Shown here piece after piece: positions 45,612 through 56,000 of a stretch of 64,000 nt of DNA. The notes beneath the pieces were generated by a model, which made no database searches, was not told the DNA's origin, and saw only the letters and a list, made by a program, of their open reading frames with translations. This DNA comes from Danxiaibacter flavus. GTDB lineage: Bacteria > Bacteroidota > Bacteroidia > Chitinophagales > Chitinophagaceae. Location: contig NZ_JAULBC010000005.1 of NCBI RefSeq assembly GCF_041060425.1, positions 496,001-560,000 on the forward strand. Reading direction: 5' to 3'. Each line of letters begins with the position of its first letter. Within the stretch, counting starts at the first letter, position 1. The position numbers were made by a program, and so were the translations under genes.

Positions 45612-46721
45612 ATGGGAAAAGGTTTAGCCCAACCGTTGTTACTTGCAACGAAACAGGCATTTAGTGGCGCGTCTCCTCTTTCAAAGATCACGCCTCCTGG
45701 CTTCCTGCAGGCATTGCTTGCTCAAACAAAGCCCAATATCATTAGTACGTCAAAAGACGATGGATCCGGATATCTCCGTGATGTAAAAATCAGGTACCGG
45801 AAACGCGTTCCTCCTGGAAAAACAACAACTACGGATGATTGTAGCATTCAGGCAAAACCGGCATATTCAGAAGTGATTGTTCCGTCTACAATGTTTCGCA
45901 AGTATGCATTGTTTTTTGAAGATGACGAGATATCTCGTTTTGAACATGATGCACTGGCGCTCGTTAAACCAGGTACAGCTGCAACTACCGTAGTCAACGA
46001 ATTAATGGAAGCTGTGATCGAAGCAGCAAACGGTGTTCTTGCTGACATCAACGCGGACCTGCTGTCATTACAAGCTGCTAACTGGGGAAAGAATGCCGTT
46101 ACTGGATCCAACGCAGCCAAGACAATCAACTTCGTTTTAAACTCTACAACAAACCCGCTTAATCAAGGCATGACCGAGGTTATGAGTGACGTTATGCTGA
46201 ATGAGTTTAAAATGCCTGGTTTGTTTGCAGTTGGTTCCGGACTAATCAACAACTATTATCTGCAACAATCTGGAAAGAGCGCTGATCAGGCTGGCGTAAA
46301 CACCAATGGCCTGATGCTGCCTAAACTGTATGTGGATCCTTATGCAGTAACCTCATGGGGTGCAAACAAGTTCGGACTGTTTGAAGCGAACTCAGTTCAG
46401 TTCATTAACATCTGTCGTTTCCGTGGACCAAAAGCGGGTCAGAGAGGCGCTGATGAGTTCGGTACTATGTTCTTACCGTTGTCTGACAGCTGGGGAAATC
46501 CAATTGGTGCCCTTGAGTTTGACTGGCAGAAAAGAATCATCACCTGTCCTACCGAAGTAACAATTGGTGGTGCTGAAGCTCCGACAACTGTTGGTCGCGG
46601 TGTTGTTCTGGATCTGATGTGCTCATACACATCTCTGAACATTCCTGCTGATTCTTATGAAGCAACAGACCGCTTATTTGGCAACAACGGTACTCTTCTT
46701 TACACAGCAACAAACGCGTAA
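45612..46721 (+). CDS. Major capsid protein
   Basis: 369 residues. Position after the scaffold candidate, length, and beta-rich composition with few cysteines fit a HK97-fold capsid protein (for example YALFFEDDEISRFEHDALAL and NGVLADINADLLSLQAANWG in the P-domain-like helix region; VQFINICRFRGPKAGQRGAD in the A-domain-like part). No N-terminal delta domain is obvious. The stop overlaps the next start by one base. Confidence 0.75.
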   Translation: MGKGLAQPLLLATKQAFSGASPLSKITPPGFLQALLAQTKPNIISTSKDDGSGYLRDVKIRYRKRVPPGKTTTTDDCSIQAKPAYSEVIVPSTMFRKYALFFEDDEISRFEHDALALVKPGTAATTVVNELMEAVIEAANGVLADINADLLSLQAANWGKNAVTGSNAAKTINFVLNSTTNPLNQGMTEVMSDVMLNEFKMPGLFAVGSGLINNYYLQQSGKSADQAGVNTNGLMLPKLYVDPYAVTSWGANKFGLFEANSVQFINICRFRGPKAGQRGADEFGTMFLPLSDSWGNPIGALEFDWQKRIITCPTEVTIGGAEAPTTVGRGVVLDLMCSYTSLNIPADSYEATDRLFGNNGTLLYTATNA

Positions 46722-47230
46722 TGCAGTGTTTCAAAAATTATATCGGGCTTGATACTCCAGGTGCGGAAAGTGGCTTATCGCTAATATCCCTGCCAGGTAT
46801 CACGCTCGATAATTTTTCTAAAATAAAGGAATCCAATTCTCAGGAAAACCAAGCTCTTTGGAACGATATTCAAAATCGTGCTATTGCAAAGTTTGCAACT
46901 GCATGCATGGCGAAAATCAACGAATGTTTTAGGATCTCTGATATCACTATCATTTCCTGTTTGGTCTGTGAAAAGAAACAATTATTCGCAACCTCTTTTT
47001 GGTACCTGTTAGGTGCTGAAACCATGACGGAGCGCATCTACAGCGACCGTGTTAATCGATACACAACGATTGACAAAGGTGAAGCTCAGGAGTTACAGGC
47101 TTACTATAACTCTCAATTTGAAAGTGAATTAGCCTCCGCTGTTAAAGGCATTTTGCCCAACGATAGCGATTGCGTGCAAACATGTGTTCCGTGTAATAGC
47201 GATATCCAGTGGGAGGTGGGCATAATATGA
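46721..47230 (+). CDS. Head-tail connector-like protein
   Basis: 169 residues, coupled to the capsid gene by a one-base overlap. A helical core is followed by a Cys-rich tail (DSDCVQTCVPCNSD). Position between capsid and the gp10-like gene is that of head-completion proteins that extend the portal. No family is recognised by sequence. Confidence 0.55.
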   Translation: MQCFKNYIGLDTPGAESGLSLISLPGITLDNFSKIKESNSQENQALWNDIQNRAIAKFATACMAKINECFRISDITIISCLVCEKKQLFATSFWYLLGAETMTERIYSDRVNRYTTIDKGEAQELQAYYNSQFESELASAVKGILPNDSDCVQTCVPCNSDIQWEVGII

Positions 47231-47778
47231 GCTTCTACACATCAAACGTTTCCGAAGTTCTTAACGCGCAACTGTCAAAGATTGATGCGCTACAGTTGGA
47301 CAAAGTTGCGAGAGCTATGGCGGCGGCAGTGCTTCCTGAAATGAAAAAGCGCATACACGTTGAAGGCAAGGACAGTAATGGTAACCAAATCGGTACTTAT
47401 AGCAATGCTTACCTGCGAATAAGAGAAGGCAATTTCAAAAACAGTGGACGGAAGTCTCGCGGTGCTAACAAGGGCCAGTTGAAAGATGCCGGAACATACT
47501 CAAAGGGTAGTAACAAAGGAGCCGGCAGAACTTCTTACAACAGGGGTGCCGATCCAAAAGTGATTCTTTCGCTTACAAGGCAAATGGAAAACGATGAGGT
47601 TGCTGTTCCGATTGACGAAAGAAGTTATGGCATTGGTTTTAACAATGAGCATAACTATAACAAAAGTCAATGGAATGAGGCTACCTACGATAAGAAGATA
47701 TGGAATCTCACCGAGCAAGAAAAAGAATTAGCACGTAACGCCGCTGAAGAAGAAGCAAACAATCAATTGAAATCATGA
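47227..47778 (+). CDS. HK97 gp10/virion-morphogenesis-like protein
   Basis: 183 residues from the ATG at 47227, preceded by GGGAGGTGGG, one of the few clear Shine-Dalgarno sequences in the window; a GTG at 47209 is less likely. The Arg-rich middle (NFKNSGRKSRGANKGQLKDA) and the repeated RTSYNRGADPK-type loops resemble minor-head or tail-terminator proteins of the gp10 group. It overlaps both neighbours by 4 nt. Confidence 0.6.
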   Translation: MSFYTSNVSEVLNAQLSKIDALQLDKVARAMAAAVLPEMKKRIHVEGKDSNGNQIGTYSNAYLRIREGNFKNSGRKSRGANKGQLKDAGTYSKGSNKGAGRTSYNRGADPKVILSLTRQMENDEVAVPIDERSYGIGFNNEHNYNKSQWNEATYDKKIWNLTEQEKELARNAAEEEANNQLKS

Positions 47779-48350
47779 GTATCATAAGAACAGTTGTTGA
47801 CTTCATAAATGCAACAATAAAGCAGAAAGTTTTAACGAGCCCGGCTTTTGAGTTTGCAAGGCTAAGGAATATCTGTTATCCAATGCCGGAAGTCGTTGAC
47901 AATGGTACAATGATCAAAATTGTTCCAACAAACATCGGTAATGACAGCGAGGGCGAAATAATCGATCTTGACGAGGACTTTCCAATATTGATTTATCACC
48001 GCATCGTAAATAAGTCCTATCAACTTGAACAGAAACAAGCGAAAAGTTTCGGTGATGGCTATAACCAGAACTGTACAGCAGATATGTATATGATTGTTTG
48101 CGCTGATAGAGGTATTGTTAATTGCCAGGCTGATGAGCTTGAAGAGTTGATCATTCGTTCATTGCCAGTCAATCTAAAGATTGGCGCAGTTAAACGATGC
48201 ATACTCGCTCCATATCAATCAGATCTTGATTTTATTAAAATTTTCAAACAAGAGTTTCAGCAGGTTCAGTATTTCCTCAAGCCTGAGCAAATCTTGTTTC
48301 AGATAAAGTATAAGCTACAGGTTGATACTGACACAAATTGTACTATTTAA
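47775..48350 (+). CDS. Tail-completion-like protein
   Basis: 191 residues, start overlapping the previous stop (ATGA). Mixed alpha/beta with a hydrophobic strand pair and a Cys near the middle; no recognised family. By position it is the tail terminator or neck protein linking the capsid module to the tail tube. Confidence 0.5.
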   Translation: MSIIRTVVDFINATIKQKVLTSPAFEFARLRNICYPMPEVVDNGTMIKIVPTNIGNDSEGEIIDLDEDFPILIYHRIVNKSYQLEQKQAKSFGDGYNQNCTADMYMIVCADRGIVNCQADELEELIIRSLPVNLKIGAVKRCILAPYQSDLDFIKIFKQEFQQVQYFLKPEQILFQIKYKLQVDTDTNCTI

Positions 48351-48370
48351 AAACTATTCAAATTTCTAAA

Positions 48371-48820
48371 ATGAAAAAATTGATTGTCATCGCACTTGCG
48401 ATTATCTCTTTTGCCGCAGAGGCACAAACCACAAAGGTTCTCCTTAAGCAGGAAAATAACTACCTGTTTAACTATGGCAGACAAATCAAAGCAACTACAA
48501 CTGATGCAACTCAAAAGACCATCGACAGCGTCCCAATCGCAGCCAATGAAGCTGGAATATTTGAGCTACAGGTTGTTGGTTTAAGTACAGCTGGAGAAGC
48601 TGTTACGGGATCCACTATCACTAGGTATGTAAAGAAATCCGGAACGCTGACTGTGGCCACTGATTCTATCATTCTTGCAAAGGTGACGGATACAGGCGTT
48701 ACGAATGGAGCTTATGCTTGGTCCGTGTCATCTGACAATAATTTACTTCTGAAAGTCACCGGGCAGGCATCCAAAACAATCAACTGGATAGTGAACGTCC
48801 GGCGAATTTCCCAACAGTAA
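48371..48820 (+). CDS. Exported phage protein with signal peptide
   Basis: 149 residues from the ATG at 48371 (an upstream TTG frame is not needed). The first 20 residues form a classic signal peptide (KKLIVIALAIISFAAEA) with cleavage near Ala-Gln. The mature part is a beta-rich Thr/Val domain, in the style of Ig-like or tail-fibre repeats. A secreted protein inside the virion-structural module is unexpected; it may decorate the host surface or be a domain borrowed from a host gene. Confidence 0.65.
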   Translation: MKKLIVIALAIISFAAEAQTTKVLLKQENNYLFNYGRQIKATTTDATQKTIDSVPIAANEAGIFELQVVGLSTAGEAVTGSTITRYVKKSGTLTVATDSIILAKVTDTGVTNGAYAWSVSSDNNLLLKVTGQASKTINWIVNVRRISQQ

Positions 48821-48874
48821 GGCGGTTTATTCTCCGTTTTGAAATCCAATTTTTTTAAATAAAAATTTTTTTTT

Positions 48875-49729
48875 ATGCCACTTTCAGACATATACAATTG
48901 CGATGACCAAATTGGCACACACATATTTGATCCGTGTCCGACCAATCGCGAATATGGCAGGGTGCGTAGTGCAGGTTTCATAAAAAAAACTTACCTGGCT
49001 ACACTTCTGGCCGCTCCAACTACAGACACTGCCTGGAAAGCAGGTATTGAATCCGGAGACATTATTGTTATTCCTGAAACCGCCGGTTCGTTTGATCCTG
49101 GTGATCCTAAAGAGCTTAAAGGTTATGGCAACCGTAAAAGCTCAAATGGTCCGCGTGCCCAACAGCTCGTATTTAACGATCCGAACTATACGGACAACTA
49201 CCAGTTCTATAACGCGCTGACGAACATTACACAGTTCGTTGTATTCTTTCGCACAAGCTCTCTTGTGCATATTGCAGACGAACCTGCAGTAATTGTCGCA
49301 AAGGACAAAGTTGAAGATGATTTGGAAAGTGAAGTAACATGGGAAGTTACCAGTAAGTGGGATTCGATAAATATCCCTTCAATTCACGACGCTGCAAATT
49401 TGGCTTCGATCTTTGATGGATCATATGTTGCAGCTCCTACCAGCTTTGATTCAAACATCACACCTGGTGCATCCGCAGTAACAGCCAGCGCAAATGGAAT
49501 CACCTTTACAGTTCCTACCGCAGACGCTGATCTGAAACTTGAGTTCAACAAGATCACCTCACCTTCCGGTACGCCAATCAGCATGACGCTCAAGATCGGT
49601 ACAACTACAGTAGCCACTGTTGACTACCCATCTGATTATGCTAATAAGCCGTTCAGGTTTACTGATTCAGCCGGCACTCAACACACAGGAATCTTCCGCT
49701 CATCTACCGGCAACACAACACTCACTTAA
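48875..49729 (+). CDS. Major tail (tube) protein with Ig-like C-terminal domain
   Basis: 284 residues. The N-terminal 190 are mixed alpha/beta, consistent with a tail-tube fold; the last 90 (TSFDSNITPGASAVTASANG to LKIGTTTVATVDYPSDYANK) form a separate beta-sandwich like those displayed on tail tubes. A strong terminator follows, ending the head-tail unit. Assignment is by position and domain layout. Confidence 0.6.
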   Translation: MPLSDIYNCDDQIGTHIFDPCPTNREYGRVRSAGFIKKTYLATLLAAPTTDTAWKAGIESGDIIVIPETAGSFDPGDPKELKGYGNRKSSNGPRAQQLVFNDPNYTDNYQFYNALTNITQFVVFFRTSSLVHIADEPAVIVAKDKVEDDLESEVTWEVTSKWDSINIPSIHDAANLASIFDGSYVAAPTSFDSNITPGASAVTASANGITFTVPTADADLKLEFNKITSPSGTPISMTLKIGTTTVATVDYPSDYANKPFRFTDSAGTQHTGIFRSSTGNTTLT

Positions 49730-49735
49730 CAAATC

Positions 49736-49757
49736 AAAGCCCACTTCGGTGGGCTTT
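49736..49757 (+). terminator. Rho-independent terminator after the tail-tube gene
   Basis: AAAGCCCAC, TTCG tetraloop, GTGGGCTTT: a perfect 9-bp stem with a UUCG-type loop and a short T-run, 7 nt after the stop codon. It separates the head-tail unit from the spike unit. Confidence 0.85.
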
Positions 49758-49769
49758 AAATCATTCCGT

Positions 49770-50072
49770 ATGGCTACAAATGTGTTTGTAGGACCAAATT
49801 CTGTTGTGGCAACGAAAGCCGCCCTGATGACAGAGCTGGGCCTAACTGATACGAATTGTCTGATTGCGTTTAAAACGACTACGGACGGTTACAAGAGCTG
49901 GCAACCTGGTCGCGAGATCAACGCTTTTAACAGTATCGCGAAAGATGATGGATTGATCCTCATTATGCTGCAAGATCTCGACTTGACAGAATTCTTTGCG
50001 CCTCCGATCATCGCTGGCAGTGGTGACAGCCAAGACTATGAATTTATTGACATGAGCGACGAAAACATTTAA
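49770..50072 (+). CDS. Small virion-associated protein upstream of the spike
   Basis: 100 residues from the ATG at 49770; the frame is open further upstream across the terminator but no other start is sensible. Starts MATNVFVGPNSVVATKAALM; beta-rich with an acidic C-terminus. It sits 2 nt before the giant spike gene and is probably a spike-attachment or chaperone protein; no family is recognised. Confidence 0.55.
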   Translation: MATNVFVGPNSVVATKAALMTELGLTDTNCLIAFKTTTDGYKSWQPGREINAFNSIAKDDGLILIMLQDLDLTEFFAPPIIAGSGDSQDYEFIDMSDENI

Positions 50073-50074
50073 CA

Positions 50075-53000
50075 ATGGCAATTACCAACCAACAAACTGG
50101 ATCTACTTATACAACGTTGCTGGATGCGCTTAACGCTCTTCCAGCAACGTTTGATAAGGATTATTCTATACTCGTAGCCCAGGATGTTAACCTGGGCTCT
50201 GCTGCGTTGACATTGCCAGTTAAAACGTCCGGATCTTATAAGCTCACAATAACTTTTGATGTAGCTACCAGAAAGATATACACAGACAACACTCAAACGT
50301 CTACACTCATTGTTGGTAATATCAACAACTTTGTTCTTGACAAGTGTATTGTAAGCAATCCTAACTATGGCAGCACTTCCGCACGTGCAATATTGATCAA
50401 CGGATCCTGCAACTCTATCAAGCTTTCAAATGTAAAGTTTGACGGATGCGCTTATGGCGTAGGAAACAGCAGCTCTTTTGCAGGGATAGTTTCCACACTG
50501 ACATTGGACAATTGCATGTTTCAGAACTGCTCACAAGGAGCTACTTATATCGGCGCTGGCACTATAACGAATGGCGACTACACTCAACCGTCTTCTGCAT
50601 ATAATTACACAAATTGCACGTTCACCAAATGCATTGGACAGGATGTAAATGCAAAATCTTTTATTCCTGGTACCAGTAATAACACGAACGTCCAATTTGT
50701 GGCGGTTAAATGCTACAATCTGACCGTTCAGGATTGCCAGGTTCTTACATCATCCAACAAAGGATTTGACTTTGAACATTGCCAAAACTTAACCATCCAG
50801 CGGAACTATGTAACTGATACCGCTTGGGTAAATGCTAATAATAACCCTATTATTATAAACAACGTCCTTGGATTGCGCTTTGAACGTAACCTGGTCGCAG
50901 ATAATAATAACACTGCAAACGCCGTACAGGTCAACTACAACAAAACGACTTACTTCAACTCAAACACGATTGACACAGCTTCAGGAAAGCCTCTGAACTC
51001 CACAAACTTTCTTGACTGGAAAGAATTGTGTAACAATATATTTTGGTCTCGTGGCAGCTACGTTCAACTCGTTAATTCTACCGCTGGGCTCAACTTCAAC
51101 ACCGAATTTCAACTCGCAAAAAACAACTACTACCGTTGTGATGGAAACGTAAATAGTGTGAACGTGCAGGTTGGCACCACGACTCCCGGAGCCAATGTTA
51201 CTATTAAAAGTAATGGGGATGCGACTATTGCAACTTACCAGGGCAATGGATACGAACTTGGTTCATTCTTTGTTGGTTCTGGAGCTGCTACTGGGGACAA
51301 AGCTGAAATATTCAACAAAGGCACCGTATCTACCAAGCCAAAATTTATGGTGTTGGTTACAGCAACAGCATCTGTATTTCAGAAAGGTGATGCAACCAAA
51401 GGCGGAGCCAAAGATGTCCGCGGTTGGAATATTCAAGCCGGCACTCCTGACATAGGTGCTTATGACAACTCTGCAACCGATCCGACTGCAACACACAACC
51501 CTCCTCAAATTTCATTATCTGTAAACCGGCCGGCCGGGATTAAGAGCGATTCAACTTTTAATTTCAGTGCTGCAGTAAATTTTTTGGACACTGGAGCAAC
51601 GGCATCAGCATGGCTTTGGAATTTCGGTGATGGTACCACTTCAACATCACAAAATCCATCAAAGCAATATACCAGCCTGCCATCATCCGGAAACACATTT
51701 ACAGTTGTATGTACATTGACGGATAGCAACGGCATGACAGACACGAAGACCTTGTCTGTTAACGTATACAATGATGGCGTGGAAATTATCGGTGGCAATG
51801 CCAACGGAGAGGTGTACACAGGATCCGCTGCTTTAATGAATGCAGCAACACGCGTGTTTAAATCCTCACCGACAGGATCTTTAACGCCTCTTACAGGCAA
51901 CATCTCTATTGCGATAAAAACCACTACTGTACAGGATTATTTCTATTACAGCAATGGCGATGCCGGTAATTATCGCGTTACCATCTATACTGATCTAACT
52001 TTCACCGGTGGCCAGAAATGCTGGGTACGTTCGCTTACCAGTGAGAATGGTGTTTGGATGCAGGGCCGTACAAATATCAATTGGGTAGGCTTAAAATTTA
52101 CTACTGCTACAGGTCTCGGAGGTGTTCGTTGCACAAATGGAAAATCAAACGTATTTATCCAGTGCGACTTCACTGATTCGCAATATGGTGTTTACATGAC
52201 AGGTGCCGACGGTTATGACTTTTACGACTGTACGTTTACCAGGACTAAGGTCAGCAAAATGTACATGAACGCTTGCAGCAACATTACGTTTGTTCGCTGC
52301 AATCTAACTTATGACGGAACCGACACGGAAAGCACTTACACTGGTACCAGACAGCAGCTTACAATTGGCAACTGTTCCAATATCCGCTTCTTAAAATGCA
52401 CTATTTCCGGAAATGGAAACTGGGATTGTTTTATCAAAGGCAATCAACTAAGGGATCTTATTTTCGATGGCTGCTTTATTGAGAAATTCAATCAACAGGT
52501 GTTCTGGTTCATCAACGGACCTGCTGGTGAATTCAATGCACAGCGCGTTACTATCCGGAACAACATCTTTAAGAATTCGATGGTGGTGGCCGGTCGCGGA
52601 TCTGCAGCAATTTTTGATCTTACAGATTGCTACTACTTTGACATTGCCAACAATACCATTTTTGAAGATCGTGCCGGCACAGCTGGCCTCCGCTTCTTTA
52701 ATGTTACCGGGACTTCTGCAATGATCCACTATTTCAACAACTTGCTTTATGTTAAAGATTCTAATCCGACAGCAGGCGGCGCAGAATGTAACATATTCCG
52801 AATAGTAACTACCGGAAACACTTCAGACCAGCCAACCTTTGTGGCCGACCACAATTATTACATGTTCCAGGATGGCGCCCGGACGAAGATCAAGTGGGGA
52901 AATGTCAATAACGTTTCATACCGTAACCTCGACAATGCAGTCGGAGCAGGATTAGAAGCTGCTAATAGCGTTCAATACGCCAACGATGTAGCTGCTACAA

Positions 53001-56000
53001 ACCTGATTGACACTACGACAATGGAGCCTGTGGCCGGATCTCCTTTGATTGGCTTTGGAACAGACGCGATCATGGCACCGTATGACTACGATTTGAACAC
53101 TCGCTATTCAAATGGTACAATTGGCGCAAAGGAATATGTAAAGTCTGCTTACACGCTTACTGCAGCTTCTTTTGTTGTAACCAACATGAGCAAAAAGGCT
53201 AATCGCATTGAGTACACTAGCGACAATGTCTCTTACAATATTCCTTCACTGGATCCTTTGGTGTTTGCAAACTTGTTTGCACCGCTAATCAAGGATTACA
53301 AATGGGAGATCACTGGAGGTGACTATTCAAACACGCAGTATGCGGGCAATTTTGGACTATTCTTCGAATTAGAGCAGACTTACAACGTAAAGCTCACGAT
53401 AACAAAGAATGACAATAGCACGCTTGTAATAAATAAGCCAGGATTCTTTGTGGTGTCCAAACCAAGACCTATACCTGAGTTTAAGATTTCTAAATACAGG
53501 ATATTTAAAGGCGACAAGGTTGATTTTATCAATGAAAGCCAGTTTGGCGCAACCTATGAGTGGACGATCACCAATAGTGCTACTACTGTTTCAGAAACTA
53601 TTACAACAGAAAACATTTCTCAAAAGCAATTCGATACCGTTGGTGTTTTTGATGTAAAGCTGAAGGTGACAAACACCATAGATAACGACACGAAAGAATA
53701 CAAGCGTACGTTACACGTGAACGATGAATTTGCTCTTCCTTACCAGATTTACGATACAGAGCGCGCAATATACTACTCTGATGAGCAGATCAATGTATCT
53801 CAGTACACACGGTTCAAGAAGAAAACTGATGTTCACCGTTGGTTTATTCATAATTCGAATACCGGTGACCTTGTATATACCAACCCGCAGAAATCTCCGA
53901 CAATTCCTGCTGGTCGCATTCCTGCAGGCGACTATGATATCCTGTTCGTTATTTACAACAAGAACGGTTCTGTACTGAATTGGCGAAGACGCGCGTTCTG
54001 TGTGCTTCCCATCGCCAGCACAGCACCAAAGTTCAATAAGGTCTGCACTATTACTGATCGCTTTGTGGATCCTATCTCCGGAAATAGTTATGATGGTGTG
54101 AGAGTTGACGGGACAAACGACAACATTGCTCCTGGAACAATCATCGTGCTTACCGGTGAAGCAAGGCGTGTTGAACTTACTTACCTGAAAGGAACGGCAG
54201 AGGCACCTATTGTGATCGTTCCGGGACAGGATGAATTTGAGATCAAGATGAACAGCTTCAACGGGTTCCACATGGTCGGATGTGAGCACGTTGTAATTGC
54301 TGGCCAGTTAAATCCATCCCGCCAAAAATTAGGCTTCAATGTTCATAATGACACAACGGGCATTCCTGTTCATGCATCCAGCTCTTGTGTAAACGGAGAA
54401 TATTTAAGTACCTACATGCGCGTAATGGGTTGCGAATTGTGGAACTCTGGTTTTACAGCCATGCGCATGAAAACGGAGCCTTATGGTGAGTCTCCACAAT
54501 ATTGGCGTGGTACCGGGTTTATTCAAATGGATACCCTTCTTCATGATAATGAAGTGCATGACACAGGTGGAGAAGGAATGTACCTCGGTGGAACGACGGC
54601 AGACGAAGCAACATCATACTACCAACCATCTGTTCCGGACATCAATGGCAATGTTGTAACTAAATGTTTCTGGACGCCATTGTTTAACACTAAAGTTTGG
54701 CGAAACAATGTGTATGCAACCGGATGGGACGGAATTCAATGCGGCAATTGCTTTAGAGGTGCAGAAGTTCACGATAACGTTGTTTTGAATACCGGTGTAG
54801 CGCAGGTAGCAAACCAAGGATCCGGCTTTAGTATCAACAATGGCTTCCAGGGAGACATCTATTACAACATCGTTGATAACAACATTATCATGCAGCCGGG
54901 TAAAGGGCTGACCAGGGTATTTGCAAATTCCATTGTTCGTAATGGTGGTAATGACTCTATATACATCATCAATGACGGTCATGTCGCTGATTGGAATTTT
55001 GATAAAACTCCGACCAATGGACCTTACGGTGGCCAGTGGGATGGTGTGACGTACTATGATGGTAGCGCTACACAACTGGAGTTCTATGCTAACTCGATGA
55101 TGACAAACAGAATGGCATTTTATTTTTTGAGTAAGATGCCAAGCAATATCATGCCTTCTATCAAAGTTTACGGCAACCTGGTAATTTACTCAATCGTCTC
55201 ATATAACAATTTCGATCCGTTAAGGTCTCCGCAAGCACCCGCAGATATGCCACAGCGCAAGTTGGTATATACTGCTTCTGAAACCGGTGGCTTTATATCC
55301 GATAATGTTAAATCCTTCCAAAACGTGGTTCGTCGATTCGATGACATTGACGACCTGCAGCTGAGTAATATCGTGAAGGTCGATACTTCAATATCTCCCG
55401 GATCAACAGCACTTTGGAAAGAGTTTCCGGATCCTGTTTTCGCTGACATGATATCCCGATCTAACTACCTGGGTAAACTGTTCAGTGCGGAAGGTTTGCA
55501 TAATAGCAATGCTGCAGGTTTTGTCACCATCGGTGCGAACACACTGCCGGCTTATACAGGTGGCGCATACAATCCAAAGTATTACAACTTTATGGGCGGC
55601 AATACCGCTGAGAATAACGCCTATACGGGTCCTGCAGACACGATAACCATCGATTACGAGGCAAATGTCTTGGTGGTCCATGATGGCGTAACTGCAGGCG
55701 GCAAAAGGACCGTAAAACAGGGAGCCACAGGATTTTTTATGATCGGGACAAAGAAGTATGTCGTTGACAAAGGATCCTTTGTTAATATCATTGAAACCGG
55801 TGGCGGAGGCGGAGGAACTACTCCAACTGCCTCCGGAGCTGTTCAGAATTTCAATGTAGTAGCAAACACCAATCAAAATGCAGTTAACTGGGGTGCGCCT
55901 GCAAGCAACGGCGGATCTGCTATTACATCCTACAAGCTTTATCGTGGCACCGCGTCTGGATCTCTTACTTTATTCAAAACGTTGAGCTCGAGTCAGCTCA

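Noticed and set aside
53711..54289. 192-codon reverse frame inside the spike gene
   Set aside because: Shadow frame; the sense frame has clear domain structure throughout.
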